Shown here in pieces: positions 54,409 through 62,611 of a DNA stretch of 64,000 nt. Made by a program: the position numbers and the translations under genes. The stretch is from assembly GCA_016710635.1 (NCBI GenBank), contig JADJVL010000002.1:1-64000 (forward strand), written 5' to 3'. Source of the stretch: Holophagaceae bacterium (GTDB taxonomy: Bacteria > Acidobacteriota > Holophagae > Holophagales > Holophagaceae). The notes below the pieces were generated by a model. That model did no database searches. It was not told the origin of the DNA and saw only the letters and a program-made list of their open reading frames with translations. Every line of letters starts with the position of its first letter. Position 1 is the stretch's first letter.

Positions 54409-55640
54409 AGCCCCTGGCCCTGATCCCCTCCCTGCTGCTCCTCCTGGGCTGCGCGCCCGAGGACCGCTCCAGCCTGAAGCGTCAATCCCTCCAGCCCGCC
54501 GCCACCTCGGGCTGGGCCCGCGTGAAGCTGGACGGCTGGGCCGAACAGCATGCGGATTCCCTATGGCTGAGCGATGCCGGCGGCCGACCCGTGCCCTTCA
54601 CTTCGGAACGGGAGGGCCTCTGGCAGCCGCAAATCCTGGACACCGTGGGCATGCTGATGGGCTCCGACGCCCAGGGCCGCCCCACCGCCGAATTCGCCCT
54701 GAAGTTCCCCGAAGGCTGGCAGGTGCGCGAGCGCGAGCACCTGCGCCTCGCCCTGGATCTGGGCGGCGAAGCCCCGTGGGTCGCCCGGGTGGAGGTGTCC
54801 CGGCGCATGGAGCAGGGGGACTTCGTCCACCTCGATACAGAACCCCCCTTTCACGTGTACGACCTGGGCCATGGCCGCGCCATGACCGAGCTGACCCTGC
54901 CCTGGGACGCGGAGCGCTACCGGGTGACGCTGGTGCCGACCCAGGGCAGGGCGCCGAAGCTGCGGGGCCTGCGCATCACCGCCTGCACCTGGCCCGAAGC
55001 CCTGAAGGCCGACGAGACCCTTCAGCCCACCGCGCTGACCCGGCTCCCGGCGCGGAAGGGCTTCGCCGGAGCGGCCTGGTCCCTCACTCTGCCGAAGGCC
55101 GGTCGGGTGGTGGCGGCGGATCTGTTCCTTGCGGCCCCCGCGGCCCCGGTGTCCGCCACGGTGCGCTCCCTTCCCCCGGAATCCGCTCCTGGGGAGGAGC
55201 GGAGCGAATACCTTGGCTCCAGCGTGGTGTGGAACCTTCCCGCCCTGGACAGCCGGGCCACCCGCGTCGCCTTGTCCCCTTCGGTCGCCTCCAGGCTGCG
55301 GGTGGAACTGCCTGAAGGCGTCGAGCTGGAATCCGTCAAGGTGCTGGTCCGCCACAGCGTGCTCCTATTCCCCGCGGAGGCGGGCAAGGCCTATGTGCTC
55401 CACGCCGGTGGGCAGCGGAAACTCGCGCCGGGGGACCTGGGGCTGCTGCCTTCCAGCCGCCTCGTCTACACCCGCGAGCCCCTCGCCCTGGGCGAGCCGG
55501 AGCCCGATCCGGACGGACTCGCCATCCCCGTGGATCCGGGCCAGCGGACCCGGCCTTGGCTGGCCTGGGTCGTCGGGCTGGTGGTGCTCGGGCTGGCCTT
55601 CGCCGGTTTCAGGCTGCTGAAGGGGGGCAGCTCCGAGTAG
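54405..55640 (+). CDS. DUF3999 lipoprotein/membrane-anchored protein
   Basis: 411 residues. A lipobox at Cys16 (LLLLLGC) and a C-terminal TM helix (LAWVVGLVVLGLAFAGFRLL) enclose a beta-rich extracytoplasmic domain (HLRLALDLGGEAPWVARVEV, YRVTLVPTQGRAPKLRGLRI). This is the DUF3999 partner of DUF2339, coupled by ATGA. Likely a periplasmic subunit of the same complex. Confidence 0.83.
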   Translation: MKPLALIPSLLLLLGCAPEDRSSLKRQSLQPAATSGWARVKLDGWAEQHADSLWLSDAGGRPVPFTSEREGLWQPQILDTVGMLMGSDAQGRPTAEFALKFPEGWQVREREHLRLALDLGGEAPWVARVEVSRRMEQGDFVHLDTEPPFHVYDLGHGRAMTELTLPWDAERYRVTLVPTQGRAPKLRGLRITACTWPEALKADETLQPTALTRLPARKGFAGAAWSLTLPKAGRVVAADLFLAAPAAPVSATVRSLPPESAPGEERSEYLGSSVVWNLPALDSRATRVALSPSVASRLRVELPEGVELESVKVLVRHSVLLFPAEAGKAYVLHAGGQRKLAPGDLGLLPSSRLVYTREPLALGEPEPDPDGLAIPVDPGQRTRPWLAWVVGLVVLGLAFAGFRLLKGGSSE

Positions 55641-55675
55641 CCTTTTCTTCCGGACACCTCTCACCCAAGGGTTTC

Positions 55676-56281
55676 ATGCCGGCTTCCGCGCCCTCCTATC
55701 CCGTCCCCCTCGAAGGCCTGCATGTCCGCCGCGGCTGGCTGGTGCGCAGCCTGGGCCGCGCCTACCTGCGCCTGGGGGGTTGGCGGATCGTCGGGGAGTT
55801 CCCGTCTGAAGCCAAGCACGTGGCGGTGGTGGCGCCCCACACCTCCAACTGGGACTTCTTCCTGGGCATCGCCATCATGTTCGCCACGGAGCTGCGGGTC
55901 TCCTGGCTCGGCAAGCACGCCATCTTCCGGTGGCCCGTGCGGGGGCTGCTCAAGCGCCTGGGGGGCATTCCCGTGAACCGGTCCGCGGCCCACGGGGTGG
56001 TGGGGGAGAGCACGGCGGCCTTCGAAGCCCGGCCGGCCCTCATGCTGGCCCTGGCCCCGGAAGGCACGCGCAAGGGCCCGAGCCGCTGGCGCAGCGGCTT
56101 CCACGCCATCGCCATGGGGGCGAAGGCGCCCATCTTCCCCGTGGCCTTCGACTACGGCCCGAAGCTGGTCCGCCTGCTGCCCCTCTACCATCCCTCCGGG
56201 AACTACGAGGCGGACCTCGCCGCCCTCCACGAGATCTTCAGCACGGTGCAAGGAAAGCGGACCCGTCCCGTGGCGGTCTAA
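55676..56281 (+). CDS. 1-acyl-sn-glycerol-3-phosphate acyltransferase-like protein
   Basis: 201 residues from ATG 55676. Acyltransferase block I has His and Asp in APHTSNWDFFLG (H-x4-D), and block III appears as APEGTRKG. This is the PlsC-like family that acylates lysophosphatidate or related lipids at the membrane. No TM-rich insertions. It is 35 bases downstream of the DUF3999 gene and overlaps the convergent isochorismatase-like gene by four bases. Confidence 0.85.
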   Translation: MPASAPSYPVPLEGLHVRRGWLVRSLGRAYLRLGGWRIVGEFPSEAKHVAVVAPHTSNWDFFLGIAIMFATELRVSWLGKHAIFRWPVRGLLKRLGGIPVNRSAAHGVVGESTAAFEARPALMLALAPEGTRKGPSRWRSGFHAIAMGAKAPIFPVAFDYGPKLVRLLPLYHPSGNYEADLAALHEIFSTVQGKRTRPVAV

Positions 56282-56823
56282 AGCCGCCCCAGGACTTCCC
56301 CGGTATCGAGCACCTCCGCGAACTCCCCCCGCAGCTCGGCGAGGCCGATGCGGTGCATGGTGGCCGCGGGGATCACGCCTTCGGCGTCCCGGAAATCGAA
56401 GGTGGCGCAGGCGTCTGCCACCACGGTGGCGCGGAAGCCCAGGTTGCCGGCCATGCGCGCGGTGGTGCTGACGCAGTGGTTGGTGATGAAGCCGCCGATC
56501 ACCAGGGCCTCAATCCCGCGCTCCCGCAGGTGCGCCTCCAGGCCCGTGCCGATGAAGGCGCTGTTGACGGTCTTCCCGTAGAGAGGTTCGTCCCCGATGG
56601 GCTCCATCCCCAGCATCAGGGCATTGCCGGGGCGTTCCGGGCGCAGGGTCGAATCCGGCTCGGTGCTGTCGTGCTTCACATGGATCACCGGCCGGCCCGT
56701 CGCGCGGAAGGCTTCCAGGAGCCGGAGCAGGTTGGCTTCGGCGCCGGGGTTGTTGCGCGGGCCCCAGGACGGATCCAGAAAGGCCTGCTGCACGTCGATG
56801 AGAAGCAGGGCCGTATCCTTCAT
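56278..56823 (-). CDS. Isochorismatase-family cysteine hydrolase
   Basis: 181 residues. The catalytic triad pattern is clear: Asp in LLLIDVQQAFLD, Lys in LYGKTVNSAF and the nucleophile Cys in GGFITNHCVSTTARMAGNL. Such enzymes hydrolyse amides or isochorismate; the substrate is undefined. It overlaps the transporter gene upstream by four bases and ends the Lrp-led operon. Confidence 0.87.
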   Translation of the reverse strand: MKDTALLLIDVQQAFLDPSWGPRNNPGAEANLLRLLEAFRATGRPVIHVKHDSTEPDSTLRPERPGNALMLGMEPIGDEPLYGKTVNSAFIGTGLEAHLRERGIEALVIGGFITNHCVSTTARMAGNLGFRATVVADACATFDFRDAEGVIPAATMHRIGLAELRGEFAEVLDTGEVLGRL

Positions 56824-57728
56824 GCGACCTCCTCCCGCACCGCCACGGGAGCCGTCTTGAGGGGCAGCAGCCTTGACCGCGGCCGGATCTGCACGATGGC
56901 CACGCCCGCCAGGATGACCAGCATGCCCATGGCCATGCGCAGGTTGAAGGGCTCGGCGAGGTAGAGACTGCCCAGCAGCACCGCCACCAGCGGGTTCAGG
57001 TAGGCGTAGGTGCCCATCTTCGCGGGGCTCCAGGCCTTGGCGAGGTAGATGTAGGCGCTGAAGGCGATCAGCGAGCCGAAGACCCCCAGGTAGAGGGCGG
57101 CGAGCCCGGCCTTCAGGGTGAGGGGATGGTGCGTGTAGCCGCCGGTGAGGGGTGCGAGCACGAGACCGATCACCGCGGCCGTCAGCATCTGCACGCCCAC
57201 CTGGGTGATGAGGCCGGAGCCTTGGATGTGCTTCTTGCCATGGAGGGTGCCGTAGGACCAGATCGTCGTGGCCAGCAGCAAGGCGCCGATGCCCAGCAGG
57301 TAGCCGCCCCCCGCGTGGGCCTTGCCGTTGAAGGGATCCGTCAGTACGCCGACGCCCAGGAGTCCAAGGGCCAGGCCGATCCAGGTGCGGGCGCCCAGGG
57401 TCTCGCGGCTCCAGAGGGCGAGGGCGACGGGCACGAGGGCGCAGACGATGGCGGCCACGCCGCTGCTGACGCGGCTTTCGCTCCAGGTCACCAGGGCGTT
57501 GGAGCCGCTGAGCAGGAGGGCGCCCACCAGCATGAGGTGGGGGAGGTCGCGCTTGAGGGGCAGGGGCTCCTTCAGGATGCGGCCCAGGAGGATCGCCAGG
57601 AGCCCGCCCACGGTGAAGCGGGTCGCCACCAGGCCGAAGGGCGTGAAGCTCTCGATGCCCACGGCGATGGCGAAGTAGGTCGAACCCCACACGACGGCGC
57701 AGATGGCGTAGCAGATCCAGGCAAGCAC
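56820..57728 (-). CDS. EamA/DMT-family transporter
   Basis: About 302 residues from GTG 57728, which has GGGGTGA five bases upstream; GTG 57752 is an alternative that gives eight more residues. Ten TM helices in two EamA repeats; WGSTYFAIAVGIES opens the first, IYLAKAWSPAKMGTYAYLNP the last part. It exports small metabolites such as amino acids. The isochorismatase-like gene follows with a four-base overlap. Confidence 0.87.
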   Translation of the reverse strand: MLAWICYAICAVVWGSTYFAIAVGIESFTPFGLVATRFTVGGLLAILLGRILKEPLPLKRDLPHLMLVGALLLSGSNALVTWSESRVSSGVAAIVCALVPVALALWSRETLGARTWIGLALGLLGVGVLTDPFNGKAHAGGGYLLGIGALLLATTIWSYGTLHGKKHIQGSGLITQVGVQMLTAAVIGLVLAPLTGGYTHHPLTLKAGLAALYLGVFGSLIAFSAYIYLAKAWSPAKMGTYAYLNPLVAVLLGSLYLAEPFNLRMAMGMLVILAGVAIVQIRPRSRLLPLKTAPVAVREEVA

Positions 57729-57732
57729 GGTT

Positions 57733-58053
57733 TCACCCCATCCCGTTGACACGCTCCACCTTCGCGACGCGAAGGCGGAAGGCGCGGTACCAAGTGTCTT
57801 TTCCCAGGCGTTGGGCGGCAGCGTGCTCCAGGTCCGCCTTCCAGGCCGCCACGGAGGCTTCGTCCTTCCAGTAGCTCACGGTGATGCCGAAGCCCTCTGC
57901 GTCCCGGGCGCTTTCGACTCCCAGGAAGCCAGGCTGCTGCGCCGCCAGTTCCACCATCCGCTCGCTCACGCGGCCGTAGCCCCGGTCCTCCTCCGTCCGT
58001 TGGGACGAGAAGATCACCGCCAGGTAGGGCGGGTCGAAGAGGGCTGCCATCAT
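57733..58053 (-). CDS. Antibiotic biosynthesis monooxygenase-fold (ABM) protein
   Basis: 106 residues beginning with two Met. The ABM/HmoB-like ferredoxin fold shows in YLAVIFSSQRTEEDRGYGRV, QQPGFLGVESARDAEGFGIT, VSYWKDEASVAAWKADLEHA. These are oxygenases or haem-degrading proteins without metal. It overlaps the Lrp gene by four bases. Confidence 0.82.
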   Translation of the reverse strand: MMAALFDPPYLAVIFSSQRTEEDRGYGRVSERMVELAAQQPGFLGVESARDAEGFGITVSYWKDEASVAAWKADLEHAAAQRLGKDTWYRAFRLRVAKVERVNGMG

Positions 58054-58583
58054 CCCCGCGCCACCTTCTTCATGGGGACGTTCTTGAGGGGGATCGCCGG
58101 CCGCGGCTCCAGGGGGAAGGGCGAAGGGCCCGCCTTCTGGAAGTGGGTCTGCAGCACCACGGTGGTGCGGGTGGTGACGTGGGGGCCCAGCATGCGGATG
58201 CGCCGCAGGCGCTCCTGCAGGCCCTGGGGCGTTTCCGCCACGATCTTCAGCAGCAGGCAGTCCTCGCCGGCCACGCTGTGGGCCTCCAGCACGTCGGGCT
58301 CCTTTTCCAGGCCGCGCCAGAAGGCCTGCTCCAGGGCCTCGTCGTTCTCCGCCTTGTAGCGCACCGCCACGTAGGCGATCACGGGCTTCAGCACCGAGGC
58401 CGGACTCACCTTGGCGGCGTAGCCTTCCAGGATGCCCTCCGCTTCCAGGCGCTTCACCCGGTCGATGATGGTGGGCCGGCTCACGCCCATGCGCTCCGCC
58501 AGTTCGGCGTGGGTGACCCGGCCATCCTCCAGGAGCTCCGCGACGAGGCGGCGGTTGAGGTCGTCGTCCATGAGGTGCTTCAT
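58050..58583 (-). CDS. Lrp/AsnC-family regulator
   Basis: 177 residues. HTH (LAELLEDGRVTHAELAERMG, VSRPTIIDRVKRLEAEGIL) and the AsnC ligand domain (VAYVAVRYKAENDEALEQAF variant, LKIVAETPQGLQERLRRIRM) fit Lrp. It is longer than typical at its C-terminus (PSPFPLEPRPAIPLKNV). First gene of the ABM-transporter-isochorismatase operon, so it likely regulates amino-acid-type export in response to a ligand. Confidence 0.9.
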   Translation of the reverse strand: MKHLMDDDLNRRLVAELLEDGRVTHAELAERMGVSRPTIIDRVKRLEAEGILEGYAAKVSPASVLKPVIAYVAVRYKAENDEALEQAFWRGLEKEPDVLEAHSVAGEDCLLLKIVAETPQGLQERLRRIRMLGPHVTTRTTVVLQTHFQKAGPSPFPLEPRPAIPLKNVPMKKVARG

Positions 58584-58772
58584 GCCGTCCTCCGAAAGGA
58601 GAAGGGTGGTAGTCCGATTTCACTTTGGAAAGAGGATCATTGAAAAATTTTACATATTGATCCATCGAGCCACGAGGCGTGTCGGCCAAGGGCTGGACTC
58701 CGTTTACACATCGACAAGACCCGTCCCGACCTTTCCATTCAACGGATTCCTCCGCTGGTCCACACTGGAGCC
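58584..58772. promoter_or_regulatory. Divergent promoter region, Lrp gene and kdsA
   Basis: An AT-rich stretch around 58635-58665 (TTGAAAAATTTTACATATTG is part of it) lies between the two start codons and is unlike the GC-rich rest. It may hold both promoters and an Lrp autoregulatory site. No exact element can be fixed by eye. Confidence 0.4.
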
Positions 58773-59603
58773 ATGGACTTCGCACAGCCCTATACGGATG
58801 CCAGCTTCTTCCTCATCGCCGGGCCCTGCGTCATCGAGAGCCGCGACCACGCCCTCTTCATGGCCACCCAGCTGCGGGATCTCGCCGATTCCCGGGGCAT
58901 CCCCTTCATCTACAAGAGCAGCTTCGACAAGGCCAACCGTACGGCGATCTCGAGCTACCGGGGCACCGACATGGACCAGGGCCTGGACATCCTGGCGGAG
59001 ATCCGGACCAGGCTGGGTGTCCCCGTCCTGACGGACGTCCACGAAAGCTGGCAGTGCAAGCCCGTGGGCGAGGCGGTGGACGTGCTGCAGATCCCGGCCT
59101 TCCTCTGCCGGCAGACGGACCTGCTCCTCGCCGCCGCCGCCACGGGCCGCACGGTGAACGTGAAGAAGGGCCAGTTCCTCGCCCCCTGGGACCTGCAGAA
59201 CGCCGTGGACAAGATGCGCACCGTGGAAGGTCATGGACCCCTCTGGGTCACCGAACGCGGCACCACCTTCGGCTACGGCCAGCTGGTGGTGGACTTCCAG
59301 ACCTGGCCCCACCTGCGCAAGACGGGCTGCCCCGTGATCTTCGACGCCACCCATTCCGTGCAGAAGCCTGGCGCCCTGGGCAAGGTCACCGGCGGGGCGC
59401 GGGAGATGATCCCGACCCTGGCCCGGGCCGCGGCCACGGCGGTGGACGGTTTCTTCTTCGAAGTGCACGACTGCCCGGAGAAGGCCCTCAGCGACGGGCC
59501 CAATGCCATGCGCCTGGAGCAGTTCGGGGAGCTGCTGGATCAGCTCCTCGCCATCTGGCGAGCGGGCCGGGCCGCGGCCACGTCCGATCCCGCAGGCCGC
59601 TGA
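58773..59603 (+). CDS. kdsA: 3-deoxy-8-phosphooctulonate (KDO-8-P) synthase
   Basis: 276 residues. FFLIAGPCVIESRDHALFMA, FIYKSSFDKANRTAISSYRG, VLTDVHESWQCKPVGEAVDV, VNVKKGQFLAPWD and FDATHSVQKPGALGKVTGGA match KdsA throughout. It condenses phosphoenolpyruvate with arabinose-5-phosphate in KDO synthesis, the core of lipopolysaccharide. This shows a Gram-negative envelope. Confidence 0.97.
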   Translation: MDFAQPYTDASFFLIAGPCVIESRDHALFMATQLRDLADSRGIPFIYKSSFDKANRTAISSYRGTDMDQGLDILAEIRTRLGVPVLTDVHESWQCKPVGEAVDVLQIPAFLCRQTDLLLAAAATGRTVNVKKGQFLAPWDLQNAVDKMRTVEGHGPLWVTERGTTFGYGQLVVDFQTWPHLRKTGCPVIFDATHSVQKPGALGKVTGGAREMIPTLARAAATAVDGFFFEVHDCPEKALSDGPNAMRLEQFGELLDQLLAIWRAGRAAATSDPAGR

Positions 59604-59609
59604 GCCTCT

Positions 59610-60194
59610 TCAGCGCTGATCGGGAAACTTCACTTCGATGGGGGCCTCCGACAGCCGGCGGAATTCCCGGCGGCGGGCCCGGTAGGGCACCCAGTCGTAG
59701 AGGAACGACTCCAGGGGCCGCCACAGGGCGACCCAGCCGAGAATGACCAGGCCTTCCCGCACGGCCTCCCGCAGGTCGCCGGGCGCCATGCGGCGGTGCA
59801 GCCACCCCGACAGGAAGAGACAGCCCAGCAGCACCGCGAGGGCCGCCACGGCGCCCACCTGGGCCTGCCGCATGAAGCGCCGCAGTCGCCGCCCGGCCTC
59901 CTCTTCCTCATGGACCATGTGGGCCTGGATGGCGGCGGCGATCTCAGCAGGCCCCAGGCCCGCCTCTTCGGGTTCTGTGAAGTGCACCACCAGCTTCACC
60001 GCGGCCTTGCGGGGCAGTTCCTCCAAGGCCTCCATGAAATAGGCTTCCGCCTCCGGATCCAGGTCCCGGTCCCGGAACGGCGCCGGATCCCGGGAGTCGA
60101 ACAGCTGCCGCGGACTCCGCAGGCGGAGGTCCAGGCAGATGTGGTCCCCCTCGCGCCGGTAGCGCTCGTGGCCATCCTTCGGGTCTTCCGCCAT
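59610..60194 (-). CDS. Conserved two-TM protein of unknown function
   Basis: 194 residues. The N-terminal half is soluble and acidic (HICLDLRLRSPRQLFDSRDP, AAVKLVVHFTEPEEAGLGP), then two TM helices (VGAVAALAVLLGCLFLSGWL and REGLVILGWVALWRPLESFL) and a basic C-terminus. It resembles small DUF-type membrane proteins but I cannot name the family. Faces kdsA tail-to-tail, six bases apart. Confidence 0.7.
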   Translation of the reverse strand: MAEDPKDGHERYRREGDHICLDLRLRSPRQLFDSRDPAPFRDRDLDPEAEAYFMEALEELPRKAAVKLVVHFTEPEEAGLGPAEIAAAIQAHMVHEEEEAGRRLRRFMRQAQVGAVAALAVLLGCLFLSGWLHRRMAPGDLREAVREGLVILGWVALWRPLESFLYDWVPYRARRREFRRLSEAPIEVKFPDQR

Positions 60195-60290
60195 GACGGT
60201 CTCCGGGACGGGACAACCCTGGGTGGCGAGCGGCTGTGCGCCATGCGCCGGAAGGTCGCCTGTGTCACAAGCCTCGCACGGGCCCGACCC

Positions 60291-61022
60291 TCATTGCACC
60301 GTGAGAGTGAACGTGGCGGAGGCCGCAGGGTCCGCCAGAGCCGTGACCTTCAGACGGTAGAGCCCTGGCAACGAGGGCGCCTTGATGCGGAGCTGGGATG
60401 GGCTCGACCAGTCCGCGCCATTGGAGAGGTTTTCAATGGCGCCGTCTCCGAAGGATCCGAGGGGCTCGAAGCGCAGCCACTGGGGCACCCCGGCGGTGCT
60501 TCCCTGTGATCCTGGGGTTTCCGCCCAGAAGACGGAGGCCAGGACTGGAATCTGAGCCACCACCCCGGTCCCGAGCGTGGCCTGGGAGAACTGGAGACGG
60601 AGGGTCAAGCCGTCCACGATGCGGACCGCGGCCGTGGTGCTGACCGGGCCCTCGCCATTCCGGGCCGTGAGCGTGAAGGTCGCCGTGCCCGTGGTGGACC
60701 CTGCCGTGAAGCGGATCGCGGAGCTTGTCTGGGCGGGCGAGGTTGGCAGCGGCCCGCCCTGGACAATGGGCGCCGGAGGGTCATTCGCGGACTCCATGAC
60801 GAAGGTTCCGGCGGAAGGGGGATCCAGCCTCCATTCGATGGGATCCGTGGTGAAGATCGCGCCGGCCCGCAGGCGCGTCTGCCCGCCCGGAGCCACCGTG
60901 CGCGGGCCCTCCACGGGACCGATCGAGGGTTTCTGCGCCGTCGGGTCGTAGACGCCGGGAATGCAGGAGAGCTGCATCAGCAGCGCGGCCAGCACGAGGG
61001 GGCACGAAACCGGGCGCCTCAT
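60291..61022 (-). CDS. Lipoprotein with Ig-like domain (paralogue A)
   Basis: 243 residues. A lipobox at Cys18 (LLMQLSC) precedes beta-rich sequence: GPRTVAPGGQTRLRAGAI and a terminal LPGLYRLKVTALADPAASAT. The same pattern occurs in the next gene (paralogue B) and more distantly in the large lipoprotein at 41374-44525. Envelope protein without known activity. It is coupled to paralogue B by a four-base overlap. Confidence 0.72.
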   Translation of the reverse strand: MRRPVSCPLVLAALLMQLSCIPGVYDPTAQKPSIGPVEGPRTVAPGGQTRLRAGAIFTTDPIEWRLDPPSAGTFVMESANDPPAPIVQGGPLPTSPAQTSSAIRFTAGSTTGTATFTLTARNGEGPVSTTAAVRIVDGLTLRLQFSQATLGTGVVAQIPVLASVFWAETPGSQGSTAGVPQWLRFEPLGSFGDGAIENLSNGADWSSPSQLRIKAPSLPGLYRLKVTALADPAASATFTLTVQ

Positions 61023-61678
61023 GGGACCACCACCCGCACCTGGGCCGAAGCGGCGGGATCCGCCATCGCCACGCCCTTGAGCACATAGTTCCCGGCCCGG
61101 GCGGGGGCATTGAAGGTCAGGCTTCCCGGTGCCGAGGGCAGGATCTGGCCGTCCGCGAAATCCCCCTCTGCGCTCCAGGCAACATCCTGGGGGACCAGGG
61201 ACCCCGGGAAGCCTGGGGCGGTGACGGCTACGGCAAGCCGCAATTGGAGATGCGGCGTCGCCTGCACCTCCTGGCTGGAGGGTGACACCACGATTCCCTG
61301 GATCACCCTGATCACCGTGCTCGTCTGAAGGCGGTGGGTGCCTTCCCCGGCTGCGACCTGGAATTCCGTGCTTCCCACGGCCGTCCCCGCGGTGAAGGTT
61401 CCCCTGAAGCCGTAGGTCACCGTAGGCGAGGTTGGTTCCCGAATCGGCGACGGTGCCTCGGGCACGAATACTCCAAGGCCGGCCGGCTCCATGGTCCAGG
61501 ACAAGGGACCGGTGCCGGATCCGTAGGCGGAGAGGGTCATTCGACCGCCAGGGCCGACGACCCTCGGCCCCTCCAGAATGACGAGCCTCGGCCCCGAATC
61601 GCCCCCGCCATTGCCGCGGCTGCACCCGAGGAGTGCCCCAAGGGCCATGGCGATGATGCCGGGGCCCCTGCCGATCAT
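61019..61678 (-). CDS. Lipoprotein with Ig-like domain (paralogue B)
   Basis: 219 residues. Lipobox at Cys19 (LGALLGC), then GPRVVGPGGRMTLSAYGSG, a middle strand region (TEFQVAAGEGTHRLQTSTVI) and the end RAGNYVLKGVAMADPAASAQ. Sequence and order follow paralogue A, so the pair arose by duplication. It overlaps the folD stop by four bases, linking two envelope genes to a folate gene. Confidence 0.72.
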   Translation of the reverse strand: MIGRGPGIIAMALGALLGCSRGNGGGDSGPRLVILEGPRVVGPGGRMTLSAYGSGTGPLSWTMEPAGLGVFVPEAPSPIREPTSPTVTYGFRGTFTAGTAVGSTEFQVAAGEGTHRLQTSTVIRVIQGIVVSPSSQEVQATPHLQLRLAVAVTAPGFPGSLVPQDVAWSAEGDFADGQILPSAPGSLTFNAPARAGNYVLKGVAMADPAASAQVRVVVP

Positions 61679-62532
61679 TCGATCCCCGCCGCGTAAGTCA
61701 GGTTCAGCAACGCCATGGCCCGGGTCACCTTGCCGATGCTGTTCTTCTGGGTGTCCGTGTAGGGGATGCCTCGTGCGTCGAGCGCCTCGTAGTCGAAGTT
61801 GCCCTGGCCGCTGAGGTCGAAGCAGAGCGCCCCGTCCTTGATCCATTCGGTCTTGATCTGATAGCCCGGCGCCGGCACGGCGCTGACGATCACGTCGGCG
61901 GTCTTGATGAAGGCCTCCAGGTGGGCCGGGTTTGTATTCTGGTGGCAAAGGATGGGCGTGGCCTTCAGGTTGGCCACCATGGCGGTCAGCGGCCGGCCGA
62001 TGCGCAGGCTGTCGTTGATGACCAGCACGGTCTTGCCGGCGAGATAGTTATCGCCACAGCCCCGCTTGATGGTCTTCACCACCGCCCGCGCCGTGCAGGG
62101 CGTCATGCAGCGGTGGTCGCTGCCGTCGATGCGCTTCCGGTACTTGTTGAGGTAGCCGATGTTGGTGGAGTGCAGGCCCTCGATGTCCTTCTCCGGGTCC
62201 ACCAGGTCCATCACCTCGTCGTCCCGCAGGTCGGGATAGCGCAGGGGATAGAAGATGAAGATGCCGTGGGTCCGCTCGTCCTGGTTGAGGCGGGCCACGG
62301 TCTTCACCAGCTCCATGCCGCTTGAGACATCGATGTCCTTGCCGTCGATGCCCAGATCCTCGCAGTCCTTCAGCATGTAGCGGTGGTAGGTGACGCAGCC
62401 CACGTCGTCGCAGCCCAGGATGAGGCCGAGACCCGGAGAGAAGCCGAGCTTGGCGATGTTGGCCTTGATCAGGGCCCGGTAGTGGGTGGCGGTCTCCTGG
62501 CAGTCCAGCTTCCCGGTCTTCGTCGACGACAT
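61675..62532 (-). CDS. folD: Methylenetetrahydrofolate dehydrogenase, MTD1-like FolD homologue
   Basis: 285 residues. FolD-family folate-binding and NAD(P) motifs are seen: PGLGLILGCDDVGCVTYHRY, KDIEGLHSTNIGYL, MTPCTARAVVKTI, and VLVINDSLRIGRPLTAMVAN. Three features differ from bacterial FolD. The catalytic Lys four residues after the Tyr (Tyr49) is Met53, the 'QlPLP' segment is FYPLRYPDL, and the nucleotide loop is VINDSLRIGRPL. These recall yeast MTD1, an NAD-dependent dehydrogenase without cyclohydrolase. It probably oxidises methylene-THF only. Start ATG 62532 by fit to the family. Confidence 0.82.
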   Translation of the reverse strand: MSSTKTGKLDCQETATHYRALIKANIAKLGFSPGLGLILGCDDVGCVTYHRYMLKDCEDLGIDGKDIDVSSGMELVKTVARLNQDERTHGIFIFYPLRYPDLRDDEVMDLVDPEKDIEGLHSTNIGYLNKYRKRIDGSDHRCMTPCTARAVVKTIKRGCGDNYLAGKTVLVINDSLRIGRPLTAMVANLKATPILCHQNTNPAHLEAFIKTADVIVSAVPAPGYQIKTEWIKDGALCFDLSGQGNFDYEALDARGIPYTDTQKNSIGKVTRAMALLNLTYAAGIE

Positions 62533-62611
62533 GGCGTACCTCAAGGGCCATTGTAGTGGACCAGTGCCGTGACCGTCGGCATGGCGACTCACGGTGTGCG
62601 ACGATCACCCG

